Assembly: GCF_000381365.1 (NCBI RefSeq)
Contig: NZ_KB905466.1
Coordinates: forward strand, 990,693-1,054,692
DNA: 64,000 nucleotides
Direction of reading: 5' to 3'
Source of the DNA: Bacteroides salyersiae WAL 10018 = DSM 18765 = JCM 12988
Lineage (GTDB): Bacteria > Bacteroidota > Bacteroidia > Bacteroidales > Bacteroidaceae
Made by a program: the position numbers and the translations under genes. Shown piece by piece: positions 36,541-44,641 of the stretch (its first letter is position 1; each line of letters begins with the position of its first letter). Below the pieces are notes generated by a model. It made no database searches. It had not been told where the DNA came from and saw only the letters and a list, made by a program, of their open reading frames with translations.

Positions 36541-38640
36541 ATGAGAAGATTAAATGTCACATTCGTTTTAATTTGCATAATTACTAATATGATAGACGCT
36601 CAAAATCCTTTTTTCGAAAAGTATAACACCCCGCATGGAACTGTCCCATTCGATAAAATAAAAACAGAACATTATGAACCCGCCATCCGTGAAGGTATAC
36701 GCCAACACATCGCGGAAATAAATGCCATCACCGATAACCCGGAAGTACCTACTTTCGACAACACTCTATTGGCTTATGAAAAATCAGGAGACTTATTAAA
36801 CCGTGTCGTCACCGTATTCAGCAACTTGCGCAGCGCAGAGACCAATGATGATCTGCAAATATTGGCTCAGAAAATGATGCCGCTTTTAAGCGAACACGAT
36901 AATGATATCAGTCTGAACGAAAAGCTGTTTGAGCGCATAAAAACGGTCTATGACCGGAAAGAACAATTAAACCTCACGGCGGAGCAGATGAAACTGCTCG
37001 AAAACGTTTATGATGGCTTCATTCGCCAAGGAGCCAATCTGAAAGGGGAAGCAAAAGAGGAATATCGCCGTCTAACCAAAGAACTGAGCAGCCTGACACT
37101 GGAATTTAGCGAAAACAACCTAAAAGAGACCAACAATTATCAGTTGATACTGACTGACAAGGCACAACTTGCCGGATTGCCGGAAAGCGCCGTAGAAGCA
37201 GCTGCCGAAACTGCCAAAGAGAAAGGACTGACAGGCTGGGTATTTACACTGCAAGCTCCCAGCTATATCCCTTTCATGACATATGCCGGCAACCGTGACC
37301 TACGCAAAGAGCTCTACTTGGCTTACAACACAAAGTGTACGCATGACAATGAATACAACAACATAGATATTGTCAGAAAAATAGCCAACACCCGAATGAG
37401 CATTGCACAATTATTAGGATATGACAACTTTGCGCAATATACATTAGAAAAACGAATGGCACAAAACAGCGAAGCTGTCTACAACCTGCTGAACCAATTA
37501 TTGGAAGCATACACTCCTACTGCGCAAAACGAATATAAAGAGGTACAGGAACTTGCACACCGGGAACAAGGAGCCGATTTCACGGTTATGCCATGGGATT
37601 GGAGTTACTACTCCAATAAACTGAAAGATCAAAAGTTCAATATCAATGAAGAAATGCTTCGTCCCTACTTTGAACTGGAAAAGGTGAAAGAAGGAGTGTT
37701 CGGGCTGGCAACACGCTTATACGGCATCACTTTCAATAAGAATACCGATATTCCGGTATATCATAAAGATGTGGATGCTTACGAAGTATTTGATAAAGAC
37801 GGTCAGTTTTTAGCAGTACTTTACACCGATTTTCATCCGCGCGAGGGAAAACGTGCAGGAGCATGGATGACGGAATACAAAGGCCAGTGGATCGATAGTG
37901 AAACAGGTGAAAACAGCCGTCCGCACGTTTCTGTGGTAATGAACTTTACGAAGCCGACTGAGAATAAACCCGCACTGCTGACTTTCAACGAAGTAGAAAC
38001 ATTTCTACATGAATTTGGCCATAGCCTGCACGGCATGTTTGCCAATTCCACTTATGAAAGCCTGAGCGGTACCAACGTATACTGGGACTTCGTGGAGTTA
38101 CCCTCACAAATCATGGAAAACTTTGCCATTGAAAAGGATTTTCTGAATACATTTGCCAGACATTACCAGACAGGCGAAAACCTACCGGAAGAATTAATGA
38201 AACGCATGGTGGATGCAGCAAATTTCAATGCAGCCTATGCCTGTTTGCGACAGGTAAGCTTCGGTTTACTGGATATGGCTTGGTACACCCGTCATACCCC
38301 ATTTGAAGGAGATGTTAAAGAATACGAACAGAAAGCATGGGCAAAGGCACAAATACTGCCGGTTGTAAAAGATGCTTGCATGAGCACTCAGTTTTCACAT
38401 ATTTTCTCCGGAGGATATTCTGCGGGATATTATAGTTATAAGTGGGCGGAAGTATTGGATGCCGATGCATTTTCATTATTCAAACAAAAAGGAATATTCA
38501 ATCGTGACGTAGCCGGCTCTTTCCGCCAGAACATTCTTTCCAAAGGAGGTACCGAACATCCGATGACACTTTATAAACGTTTCCGTGGGCAGGAGCCGAC
38601 CATTGATGCATTGCTGATCAGAAACGGTATTAAAAACTAA
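36541..38640 (+). CDS. dcp: M3-family peptidyl-dipeptidase, exported
   Basis: A 699-residue zinc metallopeptidase with an N-terminal signal (MRRLNVTFVLICIITNMIDAQ). The HEXXH zinc site is in FLHEFGHSLHGMF near residue 490 and the third ligand Glu lies in YWDFVELPSQIMENF. The start of the mature part (NPFFEKYNTPHGTVPFDKIKTEHYEPAI) is typical of peptidyl-dipeptidase Dcp and oligopeptidase A relatives. It removes dipeptides from C-termini of short peptides, probably in the periplasm. The next gene starts 16 bp downstream, so it may head a small operon (36541-42644). Confidence 0.93.
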   Translation: MRRLNVTFVLICIITNMIDAQNPFFEKYNTPHGTVPFDKIKTEHYEPAIREGIRQHIAEINAITDNPEVPTFDNTLLAYEKSGDLLNRVVTVFSNLRSAETNDDLQILAQKMMPLLSEHDNDISLNEKLFERIKTVYDRKEQLNLTAEQMKLLENVYDGFIRQGANLKGEAKEEYRRLTKELSSLTLEFSENNLKETNNYQLILTDKAQLAGLPESAVEAAAETAKEKGLTGWVFTLQAPSYIPFMTYAGNRDLRKELYLAYNTKCTHDNEYNNIDIVRKIANTRMSIAQLLGYDNFAQYTLEKRMAQNSEAVYNLLNQLLEAYTPTAQNEYKEVQELAHREQGADFTVMPWDWSYYSNKLKDQKFNINEEMLRPYFELEKVKEGVFGLATRLYGITFNKNTDIPVYHKDVDAYEVFDKDGQFLAVLYTDFHPREGKRAGAWMTEYKGQWIDSETGENSRPHVSVVMNFTKPTENKPALLTFNEVETFLHEFGHSLHGMFANSTYESLSGTNVYWDFVELPSQIMENFAIEKDFLNTFARHYQTGENLPEELMKRMVDAANFNAAYACLRQVSFGLLDMAWYTRHTPFEGDVKEYEQKAWAKAQILPVVKDACMSTQFSHIFSGGYSAGYYSYKWAEVLDADAFSLFKQKGIFNRDVAGSFRQNILSKGGTEHPMTLYKRFRGQEPTIDALLIRNGIKN

Positions 38641-38656
38641 AGATGAAATAAGTCAA

Positions 38657-39175
38657 ATGAGAAGAGATACAGTGAAATATATCGCATTATTATTCTGCCT
38701 AACACTTGTCATCCCCTTTCTGAGCGGATGCAATGATACGGACGATGTACAAAAAATATTCACGGGAAAAACGTGGAAAATGACATACATCACCAAAAAG
38801 AATGAACATAGCTGGTATAAATTTACAGATGTCAGTGAAGCCATATACAAATCTTACGACCCGATAAACGGTACAAAAGCATTCAAAATAGCTTTTACCG
38901 GAAGTACGGAAGACAACATTATTCGCGGAGAATTCAGTGGAAGCGGTTCTGTGACTTTCACTGGCACTTGGCAAGCGGACGGCAAAAGCAACGAGTTCAG
39001 GATAACAGGTATCAAAAACCAACCTTCTTACGGTGACTCTAAAGATACACTGGCCAAACACATTGTTGAAGGACTCGAAAATGCGACCTCTTATGAAGGG
39101 GATGAAAGAAATCTATACCTCTATTTCGAATATGAAAAAGAGACACTCTGCATTGCATTCACACCCGAAAGATAA
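38657..39175 (+). CDS. DUF4847-like lipoprotein
   Basis: A 172-residue lipoprotein (MRRDTVKYIALLFCLTLVIPFLSGCNDTDD; Cys 25). The mature part is a small beta-rich domain: IFTGKTWKMTYITKK, KAFKIAFTGSTEDNIIRGEFSGSGSVTFTGTWQADGK and NLYLYFEYEKETLCIAFTPE. It resembles Bacteroidales proteins annotated DUF4847. Function unknown. It is 16 bp after the M3 peptidase and 12 bp before the dCMP deaminase, a tight operon arrangement. Confidence 0.72.
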   Translation: MRRDTVKYIALLFCLTLVIPFLSGCNDTDDVQKIFTGKTWKMTYITKKNEHSWYKFTDVSEAIYKSYDPINGTKAFKIAFTGSTEDNIIRGEFSGSGSVTFTGTWQADGKSNEFRITGIKNQPSYGDSKDTLAKHIVEGLENATSYEGDERNLYLYFEYEKETLCIAFTPER

Positions 39176-39187
39176 AACAATACGACA

Positions 39188-39607
39188 ATGAATAAACAAT
39201 CGGAATTAGACAAGCGTTATATACGCATGGCCAGCATTTGGGCAGAAAATTCATATTGTCAGCGACGTAAAGTCGGTGCCCTTATCGTGAAGGACAAAAT
39301 GATTATTTCTGACGGTTACAATGGAACCCCTTCCGGTTTCGAGAACATTTGTGAAGACGAAAACAATGTCACAAAGCCATACGTGCTCCATGCAGAAGCA
39401 AACGCCATAACCAAAATAGCACGCTCTAACAACAGCAGCGACGGTGCTACCATGTATGTCACCGCTTCTCCCTGCATAGAATGTGCCAAATTAATCATTC
39501 AGGCCGGTATCAAGCGAGTGGTTTATTCCGAAAAGTATCGCCTGGAAGACGGTATCGAACTACTGAGACGGGCCGGTATCGATGTAGTATATGTCGGTGA
39601 AGAATAA
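39188..39607 (+). CDS. dCMP deaminase (ComEB-type)
   Basis: A 139-residue zinc-dependent deaminase converting dCMP to dUMP for dTMP synthesis. Zinc ligands are in LHAEANAI (His, with catalytic Glu) and TASPCIECAKL (two Cys); the N-terminal segment MASIWAENSYCQRRKVGALIVKDKMIISDGYNG is the family's. Length is normal. It lies in a run of closely spaced core genes between the DUF4847-like gene and the S41 protease (61 bp). Confidence 0.94.
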   Translation: MNKQSELDKRYIRMASIWAENSYCQRRKVGALIVKDKMIISDGYNGTPSGFENICEDENNVTKPYVLHAEANAITKIARSNNSSDGATMYVTASPCIECAKLIIQAGIKRVVYSEKYRLEDGIELLRRAGIDVVYVGEE

Positions 39608-39668
39608 TCAGTAATCCTCCGGCACAGCTAAATTATAAATTGTAAATGATTAAATCGTAAATAAACTC

Positions 39669-41414
39669 ATGAGTACAAAAAACTCTTCCCGTTTTACCCC
39701 TGTCATCATTGCTATCAGCGTAGTAATAGGAATCCTTATCGGTACATTCTATGCCAAGCATTTTGCGGGCAACCGCCTGGGTATTATCAATGGCTCATCC
39801 AACAAACTAAACGCCTTATTACGTATTGTCGATGATCAGTATGTAGATACGGTAAACATGACAGATCTCGTAGAGAAAGCAATGCCCCAGATTCTGGCAG
39901 AACTCGATCCGCACTCTACCTATATCCCGGCGCAGAACCTGGAAGAGGTTAATTCCGAACTGGAAGGCAGTTTCAGTGGTATCGGCATTCAGTTCACGAT
40001 ACAAAACGACACCATCCATGTTAACGCAATCGTTTCCGGTGGTCCTTCCGAGAAAGTGGGCTTAATGCCGGGCGACCGTATCGTCACTGTAGACGACAGC
40101 CTGTTTGTCGGAAAACAGGTTACGAACGAACGTGCCATGAAAAAATTAAAAGGTCCGAAAGGAAGTCAGGTAAAATTAGGCATCAAACGTGCTACGGAAA
40201 AGGAATTGCTGAACTTCACCATCACCCGTGGCGATATTCCTCAAAATACGATAGACGCCGCATACATGCTGAATGACGATTTCGGATATATCCAGATCAG
40301 TAAATTCGGACGTACTACCCATGTAGAACTCTTGAATGCCCTCGCACAACTGAATCATCAAAAATGCAAAGGACTCATCATTGACCTGCGTGGAAATACC
40401 GGTGGCTATATGGATGCCGCAACCCGTATGGTAAACGAGTTCCTGCCACAAGGAAAATTAATCGTTTACGCCCAAGGACGTAAATACAAACGTTTAGACG
40501 AAGTTGCCAACGGGACAGGAAGCTGTCAGGACATTCCGCTAATCGTCCTTGTAGATGAAGGATCGGCTTCCGCCAGCGAAATTTTCTCGGGTGCCATACA
40601 AGACAACGATCGGGGTACCATCGTAGGTCGTCGGTCATTCGGTAAAGGATTAGTGCAACAGCCGATCGATTTCAGTGACGGTTCTGCCATCCGTCTGACG
40701 ATTGCCCGCTACTACACCCCCTCCGGACGCTGCATACAACGCCCCTATGAGAACGGAAAAGACCGTAATTATGAAATGGATCTGTACAATCGTTATACGC
40801 ATGGAGAGTTCTTCTCTAAAGACAGTATCAAGCTCGATGAATCACAACGTTACTCCACAGGCCTTGGTCGCCCGGTATACGGTGGCGGCGGCATTATGCC
40901 CGACGTATTTGTTCCGCAAGATACTACCGGAGTAACCTCCTACCTGTCGACAGTATTAAACAAAGGCCTGACCATTCAATTTACTTTCCAATACACGGAT
41001 AATAATCGCGAAAAGATGAGTCAATACGATACGGAAGAGGCATTGGTAAATTATCTTCGTCAGCAAGGATTAGTCGAAAAATTCATCCGCTACGCAGAAA
41101 CCAAAGGGGTAAAGAGAAGAAATATCCTGATCCAGAAATCATACAAATTGCTGGAGAAAAACATTCTCGGAAATATCGTCTATAACATGTTAGGGAAAGA
41201 GGCTTACATCAAATACTCCAACCAGACAGACCCTACCGTAAAGAAAGGGCTGGAATTACTTGAAAAAGGAGAAGCTTTCCCAAAAGCACCGGTTATTACC
41301 GAAGAACCGGAAACCCAAAATAAAAATGAAAGAAAGGAAAAGAAAACTGCGAAAGTGGATAGCACAGGAGAAAACCCGGTATTGCGACTCTACGCTGAAA
41401 GATCTTTCTGCTGA
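39669..41414 (+). CDS. S41-family C-terminal processing peptidase
   Basis: A 581-residue periplasmic protease with an N-terminal membrane anchor (VIIAISVVIGILIGTFYA). A PDZ domain spans about 85-170 (FSGIGIQFTIQNDTIHVNAIVSGGPSEKVGLMPGDRIVTV). The catalytic Ser is in DEGSASASEIFSG (about 299) and the Lys in RRSFGKGLVQ (about 325). The Lys/Glu-rich C-terminal tail (PETQNKNERKEKKTAK) overlaps the next gene by 89 bp in another frame. It degrades or processes periplasmic and exported proteins from the C-terminus. Confidence 0.93.
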   Translation: MSTKNSSRFTPVIIAISVVIGILIGTFYAKHFAGNRLGIINGSSNKLNALLRIVDDQYVDTVNMTDLVEKAMPQILAELDPHSTYIPAQNLEEVNSELEGSFSGIGIQFTIQNDTIHVNAIVSGGPSEKVGLMPGDRIVTVDDSLFVGKQVTNERAMKKLKGPKGSQVKLGIKRATEKELLNFTITRGDIPQNTIDAAYMLNDDFGYIQISKFGRTTHVELLNALAQLNHQKCKGLIIDLRGNTGGYMDAATRMVNEFLPQGKLIVYAQGRKYKRLDEVANGTGSCQDIPLIVLVDEGSASASEIFSGAIQDNDRGTIVGRRSFGKGLVQQPIDFSDGSAIRLTIARYYTPSGRCIQRPYENGKDRNYEMDLYNRYTHGEFFSKDSIKLDESQRYSTGLGRPVYGGGGIMPDVFVPQDTTGVTSYLSTVLNKGLTIQFTFQYTDNNREKMSQYDTEEALVNYLRQQGLVEKFIRYAETKGVKRRNILIQKSYKLLEKNILGNIVYNMLGKEAYIKYSNQTDPTVKKGLELLEKGEAFPKAPVITEEPETQNKNERKEKKTAKVDSTGENPVLRLYAERSFC

Positions 41415-41859
41415 TATACTTGCCAACCTCGAAAAGCATCCGGCTTTCGAGGCGGCAACTACGCTATTACTTTATCACTCATTGAAGGACGAGGTGCAAA
41501 CCCACTCCTTCATTGAGAAATGGAGTAAAAAAAAGACCATTATTTTACCTGTCGTCGTCGGAGAAGAGCTGGAACTGCGTCTCTATACCGGTCCTCAGGA
41601 TTTAGCTATCGGCGCCTATGGGATTGCCGAACCTACCGGAAAGGTATTTACCGATTATAAAGCCATCGATCTGGCCGTTATTCCGGGAATGGCTTTTGAC
41701 AAGGATGGTCATCGCTTAGGAAGAGGCAAAGGTTATTATGATAAACTCCTCCCTTACATTCCGGCAGTCAAGATCGGAATATGTTTCCCGTTTCAGTTGA
41801 TCGAAGAGGTGCCTGCCGAACCGTTCGACATCTGCATGAATACAATTATAACAAAATGA
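41326..41859 (+). CDS. 5-formyltetrahydrofolate cyclo-ligase
   Basis: I chose the ATG at 41326 (MKERKRKLRKWIAQEKTRY), which matches the usual basic N-terminal helix of the family; an earlier start at 41260 would deepen the overlap with the protease gene. The 177-residue enzyme has LLYHSLKDEVQTHSFI, the substrate loop GIAEPTG and the C-terminal ATP site GMAFDKDGHRLGRGKGYYDKLLP. It turns 5-formyl-THF into 5,10-methenyl-THF. It overlaps the preceding gene by 89 bp and the next by 4 bp (ATGA), so the three are translationally linked. Confidence 0.92.
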   Translation: MKERKRKLRKWIAQEKTRYCDSTLKDLSADILANLEKHPAFEAATTLLLYHSLKDEVQTHSFIEKWSKKKTIILPVVVGEELELRLYTGPQDLAIGAYGIAEPTGKVFTDYKAIDLAVIPGMAFDKDGHRLGRGKGYYDKLLPYIPAVKIGICFPFQLIEEVPAEPFDICMNTIITK

Positions 41860-42644
41860 AAACTAATTATCACACCCACACCACCCGCTGCCACCATGCG
41901 ACAGGGAGTGACGAAGATTATGTTTTAAGCGCCATCAAAGGCGGCTATCAAGAACTCGGTTTTTCCGACCATACTCCATGGAAATACCGAATCGGCTATC
42001 TATCCGGTATCCGCATGACTCCCGAAGAATTTCCCGAATACGTACAAAGTATCCGCACATTACAAGAAAAGTACAAAGACCGTATCAGCATAAAATTAGG
42101 ATTGGAGTGTGAATATTTCCCCGAATATATTCATTGGTTGAAGGAGTTGGTTCGTGAGTACAAACTGGACTATATCATTTTCGGCAATCATCATTTCCAC
42201 ACAGATGAGAAGTTTCCCTATTTCGGACATGGCACTACCACACAAGACATGCTCGACCTTTATGAAGAAAGTTCCATTGAAGGAATGGAAAGTGGATTAT
42301 TTGCCTATTTTGCCCATCCGGATCTCTTTATGCGCTCTTACCCGGAATTCGACCGGCATTGTAAACTGGTGAGCCGCCATATCTGCCGCACGGCAGCACG
42401 ATTAAACATCCCGTTAGAATATAATATAGGTATGATGGATTATAATCAGGCTTTTGGCGAGTTGACCTACCCCCATCCCGAATTCTGGCATATTGCAGCC
42501 AACGAGGGATGTACTGCCATTATTGGAGTAGACGCCCACGACACTAAAGCATTAGAATATTCCGGATATTATGACCAAGCATGTGAAACACTAAAAGAAC
42601 TCAAAATAAAGACAATCGACCGGATAGAATTCTTAAAATACTGA
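41856..42644 (+). CDS. PHP-domain phosphatase (histidinol-phosphatase-like)
   Basis: The ATG at 41856 overlaps the preceding stop (ATGA) and gives MKTNYHTHTTRCHHATGS, the PHP metal-binding N-terminus (HxH). Further metal ligands are visible in GFSDHTPW, GLECEYF, IFGNHHFH, AYFAHPDLF and GVDAHD, a full trinuclear set. The 262-residue length fits HisK-type histidinol-phosphatases; related PHP proteins act on other phosphoesters, so the histidine pathway assignment is not certain. It is the last core gene before the ECF-controlled PUL. Confidence 0.85.
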   Translation: MKTNYHTHTTRCHHATGSDEDYVLSAIKGGYQELGFSDHTPWKYRIGYLSGIRMTPEEFPEYVQSIRTLQEKYKDRISIKLGLECEYFPEYIHWLKELVREYKLDYIIFGNHHFHTDEKFPYFGHGTTTQDMLDLYEESSIEGMESGLFAYFAHPDLFMRSYPEFDRHCKLVSRHICRTAARLNIPLEYNIGMMDYNQAFGELTYPHPEFWHIAANEGCTAIIGVDAHDTKALEYSGYYDQACETLKELKIKTIDRIEFLKY

Positions 42645-42698
42645 TATCATAAAACGGGATATTTATTTTTTCCTATTTCACTGAAAATCAAGGCATAT

Positions 42699-42790
42699 AA
42701 AAGTATATACTATTACACAGCAAAAGTATATATCTTTATAGCGTAAAAGTATACACTTTTACACTGTAAATATATATATTCTTACATTAA
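42699..42790. repeat. Four tandem 23-bp direct repeats upstream of the ECF sigma gene
   Basis: Units start at 42699, 42722, 42745 and 42768; the first three begin AAAAGTATA and the fourth is more degenerate. The period is exactly 23 bp. They lie 128-219 bp upstream of the sigma-factor start and about 100 bp upstream of its -7 box. They may be iterated protein-binding sites; they contain no coding potential. Confidence 0.75.
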
Positions 42791-42890
42791 GTTATATCAG
42801 CCTCACAGTAAAACCCACCATTAAAAGGATTTATAAAACACATAGCTGAAAAAAAACTTAAGATTATTTATCTTACATTGGCAATTTTGC

Positions 42891-42898
42891 TATCTTTG
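42891..42898 (+). promoter_or_regulatory. -7 box of the ECF sigma gene promoter
   Basis: TATCTTTG matches TAnnTTTG and lies 20 bp before the ATG at 42919. A TTG at 42878-42880 is too close to serve as -33, so the -33 element is weak. Confidence 0.6.
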
Positions 42899-42918
42899 TA
42901 TTAAATAACAGCAGCATA

Positions 42919-43482
42919 ATGAGCAATACTCCTGAACCAATAACTTTTAATCAACTGTTTACCGACTACAAAGGGCGATTTACCCGTTTCGCGCAGACCT
43001 ATGTACGGAATACGGCAGTTGCAGAAGATATTGTCATAGATTCATTGGTTTATTATTGGGAAAATCGACAGCGGTTAGATGAAAACACCAATATACCTGC
43101 CTATGTGCTCACTGTTATAAAGCATAAATGCCTAAACCACCTCCAACAGCAACAAATACATAAAGATATTGAAGAAAACATTCAGTCTCATGCCGAATGG
43201 GAGCTCAGTACCCGTATTGCAACTCTTGAAGCATGTAACCCCAACGAACTTTTCAATGCAGAAGCGATGGAGATCGTTAACCGTACCTTAGCCAAACTGC
43301 CAGCACGTACCCGAGAAATCTTCATAATGAGCCGTATGAAAAATATGTCTCATAAAGAAATTGCAGCAAAACTGGACATTACGACTAAAGGTGTTGAATT
43401 TCATATTAGTAAAGCACTTAAAGAACTGAGAATAAGCTTAAAAGACTATCTCCCTGTATTTCTATACTTATTTTTTTATTAA
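42919..43482 (+). CDS. ECF-type RNA polymerase sigma factor of a PUL
   Basis: A 187-residue ECF sigma factor. Region 2 is at residues about 10-75 (FNQLFTDYKGRFTRFAQTYVRNTAVAEDIVIDSLVYYWENR) and region 4 at about 120-178 (LAKLPARTREIFIMSRMKNMSHKEIAAKLDITTKGVEFHISKALKEL). The C-terminus ends with a hydrophobic run LPVFLYLFFY. It is paired with the FecR anti-sigma gene 90 bp downstream and a SusC with an STN domain, the standard trans-envelope signalling system: glycan import by SusC signals through FecR to release the sigma factor. Confidence 0.95.
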   Translation: MSNTPEPITFNQLFTDYKGRFTRFAQTYVRNTAVAEDIVIDSLVYYWENRQRLDENTNIPAYVLTVIKHKCLNHLQQQQIHKDIEENIQSHAEWELSTRIATLEACNPNELFNAEAMEIVNRTLAKLPARTREIFIMSRMKNMSHKEIAAKLDITTKGVEFHISKALKELRISLKDYLPVFLYLFFY

Positions 43483-43497
43483 AAAAATCAATTTTCC

Positions 43498-43526
43498 ACT
43501 AGGGATATATCTTTTTTATCTGCTTA
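43498..43526 (+). promoter_or_regulatory. Candidate ECF promoter element before the anti-sigma gene
   Basis: A 28-bp element beginning ACTAGGGAT and ending TTATCTGCTT lies 75 bp before the FecR start. A near copy (24 of 28 identical by eye) sits at 55324, 71 bp before the 1339-residue protein gene. Conserved sequence at the same distance from two genes of one PUL suggests recognition by the cognate sigma factor. Confidence 0.5.
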
Positions 43527-43572
43527 ACAAATAAGAAGATAAAAAAGGCGTATGCATTTTTAATTATTGATT

Positions 43573-44508
43573 ATGAATAAAGAACTATTATATAACTTTT
43601 TTCAAGGAAAAACTTCCATGCAGGAAGAAATCCAAATAAGAAACTGGATGGAAGCATCACCGGAAAACCGGAAACTCTTTCTGGAAGAACGGCAATTATT
43701 TGATGCGATGATCTTATTAGCTGATGAGGATAAGATCCGCTCTTATCAAAAGAAGAATATCTTTATCGGTAACTATTGGATAAAAGAAGTAATGAAAATT
43801 GCTGCTGTAATTGCAATGACTCTGATAGGAGCATATGCATACGACAGATATACCCCCAAAGAAGAACTATTAGCTATGCAAAAAATAACGGTTCCCGCCG
43901 GACAAAGAATTAATCTTGAGCTTTCAGACGGAACAGTAATTTGGCTTAATTCACGTTCAACGATCCAATATCCGGCCTCATTCTCAGGAAAAAACCGTAC
44001 CGTCCAATTGAATGGAGAAGCTTATTTTGAAGTAGCTCATAACGCACAAAAACCTTTTATAGTAGAAACAGCAAAAGGAAATGTGGAAGTCTTAGGCACA
44101 AAATTCAATTTGGAAGCCTATGCTGACAATAATTCTTTTGTGACTTCTCTAATGGAAGGTTCCGTAAAGGTAACATCCGGAACCAAAGAACGCCTTATAA
44201 AACCGGATGAAATGGTCGTATTAGACCATGGCGACTTAAAGGTTACTCCTATAGAAGATTATAATGTATATCGATGGAAAGAAGGTCTTATCTGTTTCAA
44301 AGATGAAACTTTCGTAAACATCATGAGCAAATTTGAAACTTGTTATGGAGTAACTATAAAAATTGAAAACCAAAAAGTTATAAATTCCCGTTACACTGGA
44401 AAATTCCGTCAATCAGACGGCATCTCTTATGCTTTAAGGGTATTGCAAAAAGACGTCAAGTTTACATTTGAAAGAAATGAAGAAAATCAAATAATTTATA
44501 TTAAATAA
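43573..44508 (+). CDS. FecR-family anti-sigma factor
   Basis: I use the ATG at 43573 (MNKELLYNFFQGKTSMQEE); an ATG 6 bp earlier is also possible. The 311-residue protein has a short cytoplasmic sigma-binding domain (IRNWMEASPENRKLFLEERQ), one transmembrane helix (about 78-98, IAAVIAMTLIGAYAY), and a periplasmic FecR domain (TVPAGQRINLELSDGTVIWLNSRSTIQYPASF, GTKFNLEAYADNNSFVTSLMEGSVKV) ending in the DUF4974-type region (VNIMSKFETCYGVTIKIEN, ISYALRVLQKDVKFTFE). It holds the sigma factor until the STN domain of the SusC partner signals. Confidence 0.95.
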   Translation: MNKELLYNFFQGKTSMQEEIQIRNWMEASPENRKLFLEERQLFDAMILLADEDKIRSYQKKNIFIGNYWIKEVMKIAAVIAMTLIGAYAYDRYTPKEELLAMQKITVPAGQRINLELSDGTVIWLNSRSTIQYPASFSGKNRTVQLNGEAYFEVAHNAQKPFIVETAKGNVEVLGTKFNLEAYADNNSFVTSLMEGSVKVTSGTKERLIKPDEMVVLDHGDLKVTPIEDYNVYRWKEGLICFKDETFVNIMSKFETCYGVTIKIENQKVINSRYTGKFRQSDGISYALRVLQKDVKFTFERNEENQIIYIK

Positions 44509-44552
44509 GATATGGCCTATGGAATAGAATGAAAAAAAAATCTCCAAACAGA

Positions 44553-44629
44553 ATTAAAAAAAGAGTGCCAATACCTTGACCCGCATCGACACTCTGAATA
44601 ATATCAATTATCTAATAACTATATTAAAC
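44553..44629 (-). ncRNA. Predicted cis-antisense small RNA in the susC leader
   Basis: On the minus strand a TATCTTTG -7 box (44634-44641) is followed, about 40 nt downstream of its likely start point, by a hairpin (AGAGTG/CACTCT, arms 44590-44595 and 44562-44567) and a run of seven T residues (44556-44562). This predicts a transcript of about 75 nt antisense to the susC leader, the size and position of the DonS-type antisense RNAs described for Bacteroides PULs. Prediction from sequence only. Confidence 0.6.
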
Positions 44630-44633
44630 ATAG

Positions 44634-44641
44634 CAAAGATA
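44634..44641 (-). promoter_or_regulatory. -7 box for the antisense RNA
   Basis: The minus strand reads TATCTTTG (TAnnTTTG), its last base being the A of the susC start codon. No good -33 TTTG lies at the usual distance. Confidence 0.45.

Noticed and set aside
42699-42790. Possible CRISPR array
   Set aside because: The 23-bp units are contiguous without spacers, degenerate, AT-rich and without cas genes nearby.
44509-44640. Third copy of the ACTAGGGAT element in the susC leader
   Set aside because: I looked for it and found no match; only the antisense-RNA signals are visible there.
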